Source: Phaeospirillum sp.
GTDB taxonomy: Bacteria > Pseudomonadota > Alphaproteobacteria > Rhodospirillales > Magnetospirillaceae
Assembly (NCBI GenBank): GCA_030651575.1
Contig: JAUSFB010000030.1
Coordinates: 331,623 to 395,622 of the forward strand
DNA: 64,000 bases
Direction of reading: 5' to 3'
Shown here piece by piece: positions 29,653 to 38,148 of the stretch; within the stretch, counting starts at the first letter, position 1, and each line of letters begins with the position of its first letter. The translations under genes and the position numbers were made by a program. The notes under the pieces were generated by a model. That model made no database searches, was not told the DNA's origin, and saw only the letters and a list, made by a program, of their open reading frames with translations.

Positions 29653-29957
29653 GCGGTGGGGCGCTGGTGAAAGTCGTGTCCCACCGTTTCGGTGGCGGTC
29701 TCGACGGTGACACGGGCGACGGCGGCGGCGGGCGGACCATGGCGGCAGGCGGCGACCATGTCGTCCACCGTGACGGCGGGACCGTGGAACAGCGCCTCGA
29801 CGCTGCCATCGGCCCGATTGCGGACCCAACCGGCCAAGCCTCGGGCGGCGGCCTGCTCGATGGTCCAGCCGCGAAACCACACGCCCTGCACCCGGCCTTC
29901 GATCATCACCCGAACGGTTTTGGCTTCGATCACCGGCCTTCCTCCGTCATCGGTCAT
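29649..29957 (-). CDS. Acylphosphatase
   Basis: 102 residues from the ATG at 29957. The active-site signature MIEGRVQGVWFRGWTIEQA holds the catalytic Arg, and GWVRNRADGSVEALFHG holds the Asn. It hydrolyses carboxyl-phosphate bonds such as acetyl phosphate or 1,3-bisphosphoglycerate in the cytosol. It is the first gene of a two-gene unit with the beta-glucosidase and is divergent from the PIN toxin gene. Confidence 0.9.
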   Translation of the reverse strand: MTDDGGRPVIEAKTVRVMIEGRVQGVWFRGWTIEQAAARGLAGWVRNRADGSVEALFHGPAVTVDDMVAACRHGPPAAAVARVTVETATETVGHDFHQRPTA

Positions 29958-30047
29958 CCTGGGATTTAACCACGAGCGCGCGGGTCTGCGAAGGGGCCAT
30001 GAAGCCTCCTCGCGACCATATTGCGGGCGATGTGGCATTATCAATGG

Positions 30048-30470
30048 ATGCGTTATGTCCTCGATACCGATTGTGGTGTCGCGGCGATGCGAAGCCCCAC
30101 CGGGGCGTCGGCGGCGCTGGTCCTGGCCGCATTGGACGGACGCCTGACCTTGCTCATGAGCGTGCCCCTGGCCGTCGAATACGAAGCCGCCTGCATGCGT
30201 CTTGAACATTGGTCGTCCGCAGGACTAAGCGAACGGGAGGTCGGTGTTTATCTCGACGGATTAGTCGCTCTGGCGACGCCCGTGAAAAGCCGCTTTCTGT
30301 GGCGGCCCCGCCTGCGCGACCCTGGCGACGAAATGGTTCTTGAGGCCGCCGCCAACGGACGCGCCGACGCCATCGTCACCTTCAATATCCGTGACTTCGG
30401 CGTGATCCCGTCGCAGTTCGGCGTCTTAGTGTCGAGGCCAGCTGAGGCCTTGCGGAGAATGAGACCATGA
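30048..30470 (+). CDS. PIN-domain toxin of a type II toxin-antitoxin pair
   Basis: 140 residues from the ATG at 30048 (MRYVLDTDCGV); an earlier ATG at 30021 would add nine residues. Acidic PIN residues are present: Asp in YVLDTD, Glu in LAVEYEAA, Asp in DPGDEMVLEAA, and Asp in TFNIRDF. PIN toxins of this putative-toxin family are Mg2+-dependent ribonucleases. The stop overlaps the start of the antitoxin gene (ATGA), so order is toxin first. Confidence 0.82.
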   Translation: MRYVLDTDCGVAAMRSPTGASAALVLAALDGRLTLLMSVPLAVEYEAACMRLEHWSSAGLSEREVGVYLDGLVALATPVKSRFLWRPRLRDPGDEMVLEAAANGRADAIVTFNIRDFGVIPSQFGVLVSRPAEALRRMRP

Positions 30471-30716
30471 CGACCACATCCACGTATCCTTTGCGTCTGC
30501 CCCGTTCGGTCAAGACGGCGGTGGAAAGGCTCGCCAGGGAAGAGGGGGGGCAGCCTCAATCAGTTCGTGGCGACGGCGGTGGCGGAAAAGCTGTCGGCCA
30601 TGAGCACAGAAGCCTTTTTCGCGGAACGCGCCGCCCGTGCCGCCCCGGACGAGTTCCGTCGCATCCTGACCCGTGAGGGGGGCGCGCCGCCCCGGCCGGG
30701 GGATGAGCGGACATAA
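30467..30716 (+). pseudogene. Ribbon-helix-helix-type antitoxin gene broken by a +1 frameshift in a G-run
   Basis: The frame from 30467 starts well (YPLRLPRSVKTAVERLAREEG) but meets GGGGGGG near 30544 and then reads nonsense. One base fewer restores a convincing continuation, GSLNQFVATAVAEKLSAM and then FFAERAARAAPDEFRRILTREGG, ending at TAA 30714-30716. The joined product of about 82 residues is a typical short antitoxin. The cause may be a sequencing error, slippage-based phase variation, programmed frameshifting or true decay; the downstream frame is intact, which argues against old decay. Confidence 0.75.
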
Positions 30717-30792
30717 CGCCGACGCCCTTGCGCGAAGAAGCCGCTGCGGCTAGGTTTGGGCCGCTTTACAAACTGTCTTCGAGGTAATGGGC

Positions 30793-31089
30793 ATGGACAC
30801 GGTGTTAGTCCCGCTGATCGATGTCGTCCTGATGGCCTTGAATCTGTATTGGTACATCATCCTGGCCTCGGTGATCATGAGCTGGTTGGTGGCCTTCGGT
30901 GTTCTCAATACCTACAATTCCACCGTGCGCACCATCATGGACGTGATCTATCGCCTGACCGAACCGGCGCTGCGGCCGTTGCGCCGCGTGCTGCCCGATA
31001 TCGGCTCGGTCGATCTGTCGCCCATCGCGCTGTGGCTGATCATCTATTTCCTGATGGGCGTGCTGGGGCGGCTGAAATACGCGATCTGA
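30793..31089 (+). CDS. YggT family membrane protein
   Basis: 98 residues from the ATG at 30793, eight bases after CGAGG; an ATG two codons earlier is too close to that site. Two transmembrane helices flank the conserved loop, LNLYWYIILASVIMSWLVAF and SPIALWLIIYFLMGVLG, with RLTEPALRPLRRVLPDIGSVDLSPI between them. YggT is linked to osmotic tolerance and to cell-envelope organisation. It opens the run yggT-DUF167-folD-nnrU, overlapping the next gene. Confidence 0.88.
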   Translation: MDTVLVPLIDVVLMALNLYWYIILASVIMSWLVAFGVLNTYNSTVRTIMDVIYRLTEPALRPLRRVLPDIGSVDLSPIALWLIIYFLMGVLGRLKYAI

Positions 31090-31418
31090 TGACGGAGCCC
31101 TCGCCGTTCACCATCGTGGCCGGGGGGCTGCGGGTGGCGGTGCGGCTGACTCCCAAGGCGTCGCGCGACCGTATTCAGGGCGCCAGCGCCGAGGCCGACG
31201 GCTCGGTGGTGCTGAAGGCGCAGGTAACGACGGTGCCCGAGGACGGCAAGGCCAACGCCGCCCTGATCAAGCTGTTGTCCAAGCAGTGGCGGGTGCCCAA
31301 AAGCGACATGGAGATCATCCAGGGCGCCACCGACCGGCGCAAGGTGATCCTGATTTCCGGCGACGGGTCCGATTTGCGGCGTCGCCTCGATGAATGGATG
31401 ACGAACAATCATGACTGA
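31089..31418 (+). CDS. DUF167 (YggU) family protein
   Basis: 109 residues starting [20 protein letters not shown]; the ATG overlaps the yggT stop (TGATG). [13 protein letters not shown] and [19 protein letters not shown] match DUF167, a small alpha/beta protein of unknown role that often follows yggT. The end overlaps folD by eight bases. Confidence 0.88.
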   Translation: MTEPSPFTIVAGGLRVAVRLTPKASRDRIQGASAEADGSVVLKAQVTTVPEDGKANAALIKLLSKQWRVPKSDMEIIQGATDRRKVILISGDGSDLRRRLDEWMTNNHD

Positions 31419-32298
31419 AGCCAAGCGTATCGACGGAACCGACTTTTCGGCCAAGCTGCGAGAAACCCTCGCCCTGCATGTGAGCGAGCTGCGCGACCGC
31501 CACCGCGTCATCCCCGGTCTGGCGGTGGTGCTGGTCGGCAAGGACCCGGCCAGTCAGGTCTATGTCCGGACCAAGCACAAGCGCACGACCGAGATCGGCA
31601 TGACCTCCTTCATGCACACTCTGCCGGATGATACCCCCGAGGACGAGGTTCTGACCCTGATCGCCGGGCTCAATGCCGATCCGGCGGTTCACGGCATCTT
31701 GGTCCAGTTGCCGTTGCCCAAGCATATCGATACCCAGAAGGTGATCGAGGCCATCGATCCCGCCAAGGATGTGGACGGTTTTCATCCGGTCAATGTCGGA
31801 CGCCTCGCCGCCGGCATCGACGCCATGGTGCCGTGCACGCCGCTGGGCTCGCTGATGCTGCTGAAGGATCACCTGGGCAAGCTGGGCGGCCTCGACGCCG
31901 TGGTGGTGGGGCGCAGCAATATCGTCGGCAAGCCCATGGCCCAACTGCTGATCAAGGAAAGCTGCACCGTCACCGTCGCCCATTCCCAGACCCGCGACCT
32001 TGCCGACGTGGTGCGCCGCGCCGATATCGTGGTCGCCGCCGTCGGCCGGCCGGAGATGATCCGGGGCGATTGGCTAAAGCCGGGCTGCACCGTGATCGAT
32101 GTGGGCATCAACCGCGTCGAACTGCCCGACGGCACCACCAGGCTGGTGGGCGACGTCAATTACGCCGAGGCGGTCCAGGTGGCGGGCGCCATCACCCCGG
32201 TGCCGGGCGGCGTCGGTCCCATGACCATCGCCTGCCTGCTGCGCAACACCCTGGTGGCGTGTTGCCGGTTGCACCACCTGCCGGTCCCCAACGTCTGA
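31411..32298 (+). CDS. folD: Methylenetetrahydrofolate dehydrogenase/cyclohydrolase
   Basis: 295 residues, full length. The catalytic lysine lies in [14 protein letters not shown] (usually YxxxK), [12 protein letters not shown] is a family signature, and [12 protein letters not shown] and [17 protein letters not shown] form the folate and NADP sites. FolD interconverts methylene-, methenyl- and formyl-tetrahydrofolate. It is embedded in an overlapping gene run, so it is likely constitutive with its neighbours. Confidence 0.95.
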   Translation: MTEAKRIDGTDFSAKLRETLALHVSELRDRHRVIPGLAVVLVGKDPASQVYVRTKHKRTTEIGMTSFMHTLPDDTPEDEVLTLIAGLNADPAVHGILVQLPLPKHIDTQKVIEAIDPAKDVDGFHPVNVGRLAAGIDAMVPCTPLGSLMLLKDHLGKLGGLDAVVVGRSNIVGKPMAQLLIKESCTVTVAHSQTRDLADVVRRADIVVAAVGRPEMIRGDWLKPGCTVIDVGINRVELPDGTTRLVGDVNYAEAVQVAGAITPVPGGVGPMTIACLLRNTLVACCRLHHLPVPNV

Positions 32299-32975
32299 TG
32301 TCCCTGACCGGCGGATTCGGTCATCTGGTGCTGGCGGTGGCCTGTTTCTTGGCGGCACACAGCCTGACCAATCTGCGGCCGCTGCGCCACGCCATCGAGG
32401 CGCGGGTGGGCAAGGTCGGCTTTTACGGCGGTTATTCGCTGCTGTCGACGCTGCTGCTGGTCTGGGTGATCGCCGCCGCCGTGGATTCTCCCACCATCGT
32501 GCTGTGGGAGCAACGGCCGTGGATGCGGTGGGCGCCGTCGCTGACGATGCCGGTGGTCTGTCTGCTGTGGGTCTGCGGCCTGACCCGGCCCAATCCGTTT
32601 TCCATCGGCCCAGGCGGCCGGGGGTACGACCCGGCCCGACCCGGCATCCTGCGCCTGACCCGTCATCCCGTGGTGTGGGGGCTGGGGCTGTGGGCAGCCG
32701 CCCATATGATTCCCAACGGCCATCTTGCCGGGGTTTTGCTGTTCACTCCGCTGCTGATCCTGTCGGTTCTGGGGCCGCGCGTTCTCGACGCCAAGCGGCG
32801 GCAGTCGCTGGGCTGGGAGGAGTGGCGGGGGATGGTGGACGCGCTGGATGGTCCCGTGGACTGGCCTGCCCTGCTGGCCGAACTGGGGCCTTGGCGCATC
32901 CTCGGCGGTCTGGCCCTGGCGCCGGTTCTGATGGCGTTGCACCCGCTGGTGATCGGATTAAGTCCGTATCCTTGA
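32298..32975 (+). CDS. NnrU family membrane protein
   Basis: 225 residues from an ATG overlapping the folD stop. About six hydrophobic helices are visible, starting HLVLAVACFLAAHSL. HPVVWGLGLWAAAHMIPNG and RPWMRWAPSLTMP fit the NnrU family, associated with denitrification in rhizobia and with isoprenoid-like methyltransferase folds; the reaction is not established. No denitrification genes are nearby. Confidence 0.8.
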   Translation: MSLTGGFGHLVLAVACFLAAHSLTNLRPLRHAIEARVGKVGFYGGYSLLSTLLLVWVIAAAVDSPTIVLWEQRPWMRWAPSLTMPVVCLLWVCGLTRPNPFSIGPGGRGYDPARPGILRLTRHPVVWGLGLWAAAHMIPNGHLAGVLLFTPLLILSVLGPRVLDAKRRQSLGWEEWRGMVDALDGPVDWPALLAELGPWRILGGLALAPVLMALHPLVIGLSPYP

Positions 32976-33045
32976 TCTTCCCTTTCCTTTTTACCGAAAT
33001 CCGGGCTAGCCTTTTCGTCCCCTCGCGGCAAGCCAAGGAGCCACC

Positions 33046-34401
33046 ATGATGCCCGGCCCGTCGACTTCCACGCCGCTCGATCTTCTGGGTGATCTGGTCG
33101 CCAACGCCCGCAAGGCCGGCGCCGACGCCGCCGATGCGGTGCTGATCGATTCCGTTTCGCTGTCGGTCGGCATGCGGCTGGGCGAGTTGGAACGGCTGGA
33201 GCGGGCCGAGGCCGGCGATGTGGGCTTGCGGGTCCTGTTGGGCAAGCGTCAGGCTTTCGTGTCGTCGTCGGATCGTTCGCCCGCCGCCCTGGCCGAGCTG
33301 GTCGAGCGCGCCGTCGCCATGGCCCGCATCGTTCCCGAGGATCCGTGGTGCGGTCTGGCCGAGCCGTCCGAGCTGGCGACCGAGTTTCCGGCGCTGGACG
33401 TGTACGACCCGTCCGAGCCCTCGGCCGAGCAGTTGATCCACATGGTCCGCCGGGGCGAGGACGCCGCCCGCGCCGTGGTCGGCGTCACCAATTCCGAGGG
33501 GGCCGAGGCCGGCTGGGGCCGTTCCGGGGTCGCCATCGTCGCCTCCAACGGCTTGTCCTTCGGCTATTCGGTCAGCAGTTCGTCGCTGTCGGTGTCGGTG
33601 CTGGCCGGCGATGCCGTGCAGGGTATGGAGCGCGATCACGATTACACCAGCGCCGTCTACCTGTCCGACCTGCGCCAGTCCGAGGATGTCGGGCACGAGG
33701 CTGGCCGTCGCGCCGTTCATCGCCTGAACGCCCGCAAGGTCGCCACCAGGCAGGTTCCGGTGATCTTGGACCCGCGCGTGGCGCGTGGTCTGGTTTCCAG
33801 TCTGGCCGGAGCCATCAACGGCGCCGGCGTGGCGCGCGGGACCAGTTTCTTGAAGGACAAGCTGGGCCGGCAGGTGTTCGCCAAGGGCATCCGGGTGATC
33901 GACGACCCCCATCGGCAGCGCGGCCTGCGCTCGCGCCCCTGCGACGGCGAGGGCGTGGCCACCCAGCGGCGCGCGGTGATCGAGGACGGCATTCTCACCA
34001 CCTGGCTGCTGGACCTGCGCTCGTCGCGTCAGCTGGGGATGCGCTCCACCGGCCATGCCAGCCGGGGCACCGGCTCGCCGCCCTCGCCCTCGGCCAGCAA
34101 TTTCTATCTGGAGGCGGGCGTCATCACGCCGGCCGAGATGATCCACGACGTTCCCGACGGCTTTTACGTCACCGAGCTGTTCGGCCAGGGCGTCAATGGT
34201 GTGACAGGCGATTATTCGCGGGGCGCCGCCGGATTCTGGATCTCGGGCGGCGAGATTTCGTTCCCGGTCAGCGAGGTGACCGTGGCTGGAAACCTCAAGG
34301 ACATGTTCCTGAACCTGACTCCGGCCAGCGACCTTGAGCTTCGCCACGGCGTCGATAGCCCGACCCTGCGCATCGACGGATTGACCGTCGCCGGCCGGTA
34401 G
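33046..34401 (+). CDS. pmbA: TldD/PmbA family protein PmbA (TldE)
   Basis: 451 residues. The N-terminal part ARKAGADAADAVLIDS and the C-terminal half with GVTGDYSRGAAGFWISGGEI are typical of PmbA/TldE, the partner that forms a heterodimeric metalloprotease with TldD. The HExxxH motif of TldD is absent, as expected for this subunit. The complex matures small peptides such as microcin B17 and degrades unfolded peptides. CAAGGAG precedes the start. No tldD is seen in the window. Confidence 0.9.
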   Translation: MMPGPSTSTPLDLLGDLVANARKAGADAADAVLIDSVSLSVGMRLGELERLERAEAGDVGLRVLLGKRQAFVSSSDRSPAALAELVERAVAMARIVPEDPWCGLAEPSELATEFPALDVYDPSEPSAEQLIHMVRRGEDAARAVVGVTNSEGAEAGWGRSGVAIVASNGLSFGYSVSSSSLSVSVLAGDAVQGMERDHDYTSAVYLSDLRQSEDVGHEAGRRAVHRLNARKVATRQVPVILDPRVARGLVSSLAGAINGAGVARGTSFLKDKLGRQVFAKGIRVIDDPHRQRGLRSRPCDGEGVATQRRAVIEDGILTTWLLDLRSSRQLGMRSTGHASRGTGSPPSPSASNFYLEAGVITPAEMIHDVPDGFYVTELFGQGVNGVTGDYSRGAAGFWISGGEISFPVSEVTVAGNLKDMFLNLTPASDLELRHGVDSPTLRIDGLTVAGR

Positions 34402-34408
34402 AGCCCTG

Positions 34409-34437
34409 CTCCCCTTCCCCCATGGCGGGAAGGGGAG
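34409..34437. terminator. Hairpin between convergent pmbA and the His-rich gene
   Basis: A perfect 11-bp stem CTCCCCTTCCC / GGGAAGGGGAG closes a loop CCATGGC. It lies just after the pmbA stop and just before the stop of the convergent His-rich gene. It has no T-run on either strand, so its role as a terminator is uncertain. Confidence 0.4.
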
Positions 34438-34439
34438 GT

Positions 34440-34736
34440 TCAATGCTCGTGATCGTGACCTTCCAGTTCATCCTCGGCATGACGGTGTTCATGCGGCTTC
34501 CAGGCGTGTTTCGGCTGGTCGTGGCCGTGGTCATGGGCCTCGCTGGCGGCGTGGCCGTGGGGATGGCTATGCTGGTGCCCGTGTTCATGGGCATGGGCAT
34601 GGGCGTGGGCATGGCTGTGGACCTTGTCGCCATGGGTGTGCGGGTGGGCGTGAACGTGACTGTGCTCGTGGGCGTGCTGGTGCTTGTGCTCGTGCCCCTG
34701 CGCCTCGCCGTGGTCGTGATGATGACCGCCGTGCAT
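34440..34736 (-). CDS. Extremely histidine-rich protein (predicted metal-binding)
   Basis: 98 residues, of which 38 are His, mostly in His-x-His-x runs such as HAHAHAHAHEHGH, with acidic residues near the C-terminus and hardly any hydrophobics. There is no signal peptide. A very strong Shine-Dalgarno GGGAGGAGG lies a few bases before the ATG, so the minus strand is the coding strand; the overlapping hydrophobic plus-strand ORF is its shadow. Such proteins bind Ni2+, Zn2+, Co2+ or Cu2+ as stores or chaperones. The nickel transporter operon 1.5 kb away points to nickel, by inference. Low-complexity repeats make expansion by slippage likely. Confidence 0.75.
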   Translation of the reverse strand: MHGGHHHDHGEAQGHEHKHQHAHEHSHVHAHPHTHGDKVHSHAHAHAHAHEHGHQHSHPHGHAASEAHDHGHDQPKHAWKPHEHRHAEDELEGHDHEH

Positions 34737-34849
34737 GCTCCTCCTCCCGTTCAGCGATGTTCCGATCCTCGGAGTTTAGCGCAAATCAGTTGGTGCGGTG
34801 AAGGGGGAAGCCACGGGCGTGCCGATTTACAGAGGCTTAATAAATAAAA

Positions 34850-34897
34850 TTACATAAAATTTTATGTAAAGATAACGCGATGTATTTATTTATACAT
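34850..34897. promoter_or_regulatory. Pair of AT-rich palindromes in the His-rich/orphan divergent promoter region
   Basis: TTACATAAAATTTTATGTAA (34850-34869) is a perfect 20-bp palindrome; ATGTAT-TTATTT-ATACAT (34880-34897) is a second dyad. They lie in a strikingly AT-rich stretch of 34.83-34.98 kb, between divergent genes. These are plausible operators for a dimeric regulator such as a metal sensor. Confidence 0.55.
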
Positions 34898-34942
34898 ACA
34901 AGGTAGACGAAGGGCATATGTTCATCTCTTGTTTAAGTATCA

Positions 34943-34971
34943 TTGACATCTTTTACAACTTGTTTCAATGT
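34943..34971 (+). promoter_or_regulatory. Candidate promoter of the orphan gene
   Basis: A perfect -35 hexamer TTGACA stands about 65 nt before the start at 35010. The hexamer 17 bp downstream (CAATGT) is a poor -10, so an activator or another sigma factor may be involved. Confidence 0.3.
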
Positions 34972-35009
34972 AGTCATGTGAAAGAGGCTGTTATTTCTAG
35001 GGTTGTGTC

Positions 35010-36212
35010 ATGGCTCAGGCAAAGGCGGCGAAGATAGTCGGTGGCGGCAAGACCCGCCCCCCAGTTACGTCCGACCCCGGGGTCGAGGCGATCCGAGGGG
35101 CGCTGGAAGGTCCGGTCATCGACGTTTTCCGGCGTGAGGTGGGGGAGTTGAAGCATCTGCCCCGCCCTGCCGCCTACGAGGCGGTGATGAACGACCCCAA
35201 GATGCTGGACCGCTGCTTTCGCCTGTTCCGCACCCAACCCGAACTGTTCCGCGATGTGGTGGTCAGCGGCGCCCGCAAGCCTGTGCTGGAGGATCAGGGC
35301 GTGCTGTCCTGCGGCCGAACCCTGGCCGATGCGGTGGCACTGGTGGTGCGGGCCTCGGCGCGCCGTTATTTCCGGGCCAAGCTGGATTTCCGCCGCTTCA
35401 AGTCGCCGGTGGTCAAAATTCCGTTGCTGCGGCGGGTGGCGATCTCCCTTGGTCTGGCAAATCCGCCGGTGGTCAGGAAGGGGCCAAAGCCGGTCTCGCG
35501 GTCCGAGGCGCTGTACACCGCGATCCGCGAGCATCTCCAGTTCGACTGGCAGGTTTTGTTGATCCCTCACTATGCGCCCATGACCCCGGCGCTGGTGACC
35601 GATCTGGGGTCGCGCCTGCTCGACATCCGCGAAGCCGCCGAATTGCAGGCCCTGTCGGCGCCGGGGGCGACGCCTCGGGATGGGCGGACGCCGCTTTTGC
35701 TCGACGGCGCCCAGCGGCTGATGATGCCGGGGCGCGACGCCGTTGATGCCGAGATTTTGTGGCGGGTGGTTCAACAGATGGATCTGGCCCGGCTGTTCCC
35801 CAAGGCCGAGGCCAATCAGATCCGCCGGTCGGTAGCGCAGGTCTCGGCCATCCATGGCGATGTGATCAAAGCGCTGATGCCGGCCCTGGGCGGCGAGATC
35901 CGGCGCTTCACCGCCTTCCTGATGATCGCCTATGTGACCCTGGGCGAGCAGCGGTTCAAGCAGGAGTTCTGTCAGGGCGGTCAGGTCCACGCGGCGCGCA
36001 AGCTGGCCGAGCGGCTGGCCAAGGTCGCCGCGCCTCCCCTCAGCCTGGAGGAGATGAAGCGGGTCTATCAGGCGGTGTTGAGCACCGCCTATGTGGGCGG
36101 CGTCGAGTCGGATGCCAGCGGCGAGGCGCTGCTGAAGGCACGCCCGGAGCTGCTGAAGGCCCTCGGCGCGCTGGGTGGCGGCAAACCGGTCCCGGCCTCG
36201 ATTTCAGGTTAG
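35010..36212 (+). CDS. Orphan protein of unknown function (400 aa)
   Basis: 400 residues, soluble, mostly helical, with a basic N-terminus (MAQAKAAKIVGGGKTRP) and no signal peptide or membrane segment. I recognise no domain. Recurrent features include LDRCFRLFRTQPELFRDVV, DWQVLLIPHYAPMTPALV and a C-terminal helical array (LEEMKRVYQAVLSTAYVGGV). Codon use is GC-rich like its neighbours although its promoter is AT-rich. It is divergent from the His-rich gene and convergent with the nickel transporter operon, so a metal link is possible but unsupported. Confidence 0.65.
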   Translation: MAQAKAAKIVGGGKTRPPVTSDPGVEAIRGALEGPVIDVFRREVGELKHLPRPAAYEAVMNDPKMLDRCFRLFRTQPELFRDVVVSGARKPVLEDQGVLSCGRTLADAVALVVRASARRYFRAKLDFRRFKSPVVKIPLLRRVAISLGLANPPVVRKGPKPVSRSEALYTAIREHLQFDWQVLLIPHYAPMTPALVTDLGSRLLDIREAAELQALSAPGATPRDGRTPLLLDGAQRLMMPGRDAVDAEILWRVVQQMDLARLFPKAEANQIRRSVAQVSAIHGDVIKALMPALGGEIRRFTAFLMIAYVTLGEQRFKQEFCQGGQVHAARKLAERLAKVAAPPLSLEEMKRVYQAVLSTAYVGGVESDASGEALLKARPELLKALGALGGGKPVPASISG

Positions 36213-36842
36213 CCGTCCCGCCTCCAGCCGGACCTCCCGGTTGGCGAGGCGGTCCAGCACGTCGCGGTCGTGCGAGACGATCACCATGGCCAGGGGCAAC
36301 CCCGCCAGAATGTCCAGCAACCGCGCCCGCGTCGCGTCGTCCAGCGCGTTGGTGGGCTCGTCCAGCAGCAGCGCCTCGGGCCGCATGGCCAGCACCGCCG
36401 CCAGCGACACCAGCCGCCGCTGACCACCCGACAGTTTGTGGGTGACCCGATGCTCCAGCCCCTCCAGTCCCAGTTCGCTCAGGGTCTGGTGGACGATGAC
36501 GCGGGCCTCGGCCTTGGTCTTGCCCTGGTTGAGCGGCCCAAAGGCGACGTCCTCGGCGACGGTGGGGCAGAACAACTGGTCGTCGGCGTCCTGGAACAAC
36601 AGGCCGGCCCGCGCCCGGACCTCGACGAAATCCTTCTCGGCCCGGCGCGGGCGGCCAAAAGCGATGACCCGGCCCGCCTGGGGCGTCACCAAACCCACCA
36701 TCAGATGCAGCAAGGTGGTCTTGCCGGCGCCGTTGGGGCCGTTCAGCGCCACCTTGTCGCCGGCCGACAGGGTGAAGTCGATCCCGTCCAGTACCGGCCG
36801 GGCGGTCTCGTAGGCGAAGCGGACGTCTTCCAGCCGGATCAT
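36204..36842 (-). CDS. nikO: Nickel/cobalt ECF transporter ATPase NikO (CbiO)
   Basis: 212 residues. Walker A is NGPNGAGKTTLLHL, the ABC signature LSGGQRRLVSLAAVLAM, and Walker B LLLDEPTNALD. It is shorter than typical EcfA but complete. It is the last gene of nikK-nikM-nikL-nikQ-nikO and powers metal uptake by the membrane pair NikM/NikQ. Nickel rather than cobalt is inferred from the K-M-L-Q-O set; the ATPase alone cannot tell. Its end overlaps the orphan gene end by nine bases. Confidence 0.88.
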   Translation of the reverse strand: MIRLEDVRFAYETARPVLDGIDFTLSAGDKVALNGPNGAGKTTLLHLMVGLVTPQAGRVIAFGRPRRAEKDFVEVRARAGLLFQDADDQLFCPTVAEDVAFGPLNQGKTKAEARVIVHQTLSELGLEGLEHRVTHKLSGGQRRLVSLAAVLAMRPEALLLDEPTNALDDATRARLLDILAGLPLAMVIVSHDRDVLDRLANREVRLEAGRLT

Positions 36843-36847
36843 GACCG

Positions 36848-37612
36848 TTACGCCGCCACCAGCAGCAACGCGGCGCAGGAGGCCGCGCCAAAGCCCCAGT
36901 CCAGCATTCCCGGCCGCTCGGACCCGGCATCGTCAAGTGAGGGAAAATGGCCGGTGAAGCCGCGGCAGCGCATGGCGGCGTCGATGCGCTCGGCTCGCTC
37001 CAGCGACCGCACCATTAGCATGCCGAACAGATAGCCGACCGAGCGCCAGCAATGGGGGCCGCAGCCGGGGCGGAAGGCCCGCGCCCGCATGGCCAGCCGC
37101 AGCCGGTCGTATTCGCGCTCCAGCACCTCGATATAGCGGATGGTGAACAAGAACAGATGGATCAGCCGTTCTGGCGCGCCCAGGCGGCCCAGGGCGCAGC
37201 CCAAGGACACAACCTCCATGGAGCCCACCAGCGCCATCACCGCCACCGCGACGGCATTGGCGCGCAAGGCGATGGCCGCCGCCTGGGCGAGGCCCTCGGC
37301 ACTGGCGGCGAAGCCCAGCGGCTCGGCCAAAATCCGTCCCGGCACGGTGAAGGGCAGCAGCGCCAGCACGACCAGCATAAAGCCCTCCAGCGCCAGCAGA
37401 CGCCGCAGGGTCTGGCGCGGCGACAGTCGCGCCAACACCGCCAGGATCACCGCCGCCATTAGGGCCAGGGTCAGCGAGGCCAGATTGTCGGCCATCACCA
37501 CGGTCAGGGCGAACAGGACCGCCAGCAGCACGCGGGTGCGGGGGTCCAGCCGTCCCACCACCGAGGATTCCGCCAGGGGGCGGGCGGCGTCGAGGATGCC
37601 GGTTCGGCTCAT
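36848..37612 (-). CDS. nikQ: Nickel/cobalt ECF transporter membrane subunit NikQ (CbiQ)
   Basis: 254 residues with about five membrane helices. The EcfT coupling motifs are seen as AMRARAFRPG and AAMRCRGFTGHF, which contact the ATPase. It overlaps the nikL stop by ATGA and sits five bases ahead of nikO. Confidence 0.87.
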   Translation of the reverse strand: MSRTGILDAARPLAESSVVGRLDPRTRVLLAVLFALTVVMADNLASLTLALMAAVILAVLARLSPRQTLRRLLALEGFMLVVLALLPFTVPGRILAEPLGFAASAEGLAQAAAIALRANAVAVAVMALVGSMEVVSLGCALGRLGAPERLIHLFLFTIRYIEVLEREYDRLRLAMRARAFRPGCGPHCWRSVGYLFGMLMVRSLERAERIDAAMRCRGFTGHFPSLDDAGSERPGMLDWGFGAASCAALLLVAA

Positions 37613-38148
37613 GATGGGCTCCTTCGTCGCGCCGAGACCCAGGCGGCGATGCCGAAAATTCCAAAGATGGTTCCGACGCCGCCCATGATGTCGTGGAGGC
37701 GGACCTTGTCCTCGTAGGCGTCCAACTGTTGGCGCAACGGCCGGATCTGCCGCGCCACCGCCGCCTCGACCGCGTCAAGGCCGGCCACGGCCGGGAGAGG
37801 CGGCGGTGTCGGGAGGGCGGCCGGTCCCGCAGGCAGGGTCTGCGGCAATTCAGCCGCCCCGATCGTCACGGTGGCCATGTGGCCGTCGCCCCCGTCCATG
37901 GTGACGCTGTGGTCGGTGCGGGACCGGACCTCGAAGCGGAACGCCCCATCCTGGTCGGTCCTGACTTCACCGGCCATGCTTCCATCGGCCATGCGCACCA
38001 CGCCGCCGACCCCCACGGCCTTGTCGCCGCCGGAGAAATAGGCGGTGCCGAGAATGACCGGCCCTTCGACCGTGGCGAACAGCTTCAGCTTGTGGGCCTG
38101 GGCCGGGGTGGCGAGCAGCAGCAGGGCGAGCGGCAGCAGTATTTTCAT
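37609..38148 (-). CDS. nikL: Nickel transporter accessory subunit NikL (CbiL-like)
   Basis: 179 residues from the ATG at 38148. A signal peptide (MKILLPLALLLLATPAQAHK) is followed by a periplasmic beta domain (residues ~20-90), a Pro-rich linker, a helix, and one C-terminal membrane helix (GGVGTIFGIFGIAAWV). This is the NikL layout known from NikKMLQO systems, where it replaces the CbiN subunit of cobalt transporters. It overlaps nikM and nikQ by ATGA. Confidence 0.82.
   Translation of the reverse strand: MKILLPLALLLLATPAQAHKLKLFATVEGPVILGTAYFSGGDKAVGVGGVVRMADGSMAGEVRTDQDGAFRFEVRSRTDHSVTMDGGDGHMATVTIGAAELPQTLPAGPAALPTPPPLPAVAGLDAVEAAVARQIRPLRQQLDAYEDKVRLHDIMGGVGTIFGIFGIAAWVSARRRSPS

Noticed and set aside
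30756-31418. The long frame from 30756 as the real DUF167 gene start
   Set aside because: Its first 110 codons overlap yggT in another frame; the true start is the ATG overlapping the yggT stop.
34422-34847. A hydrophobic Val/Met/Gly-rich plus-strand frame opposite the His-rich gene
   Set aside because: Antisense His codons (CAC/CAT) read as Val and Met. The His-rich strand has a strong Shine-Dalgarno and the plus strand does not.
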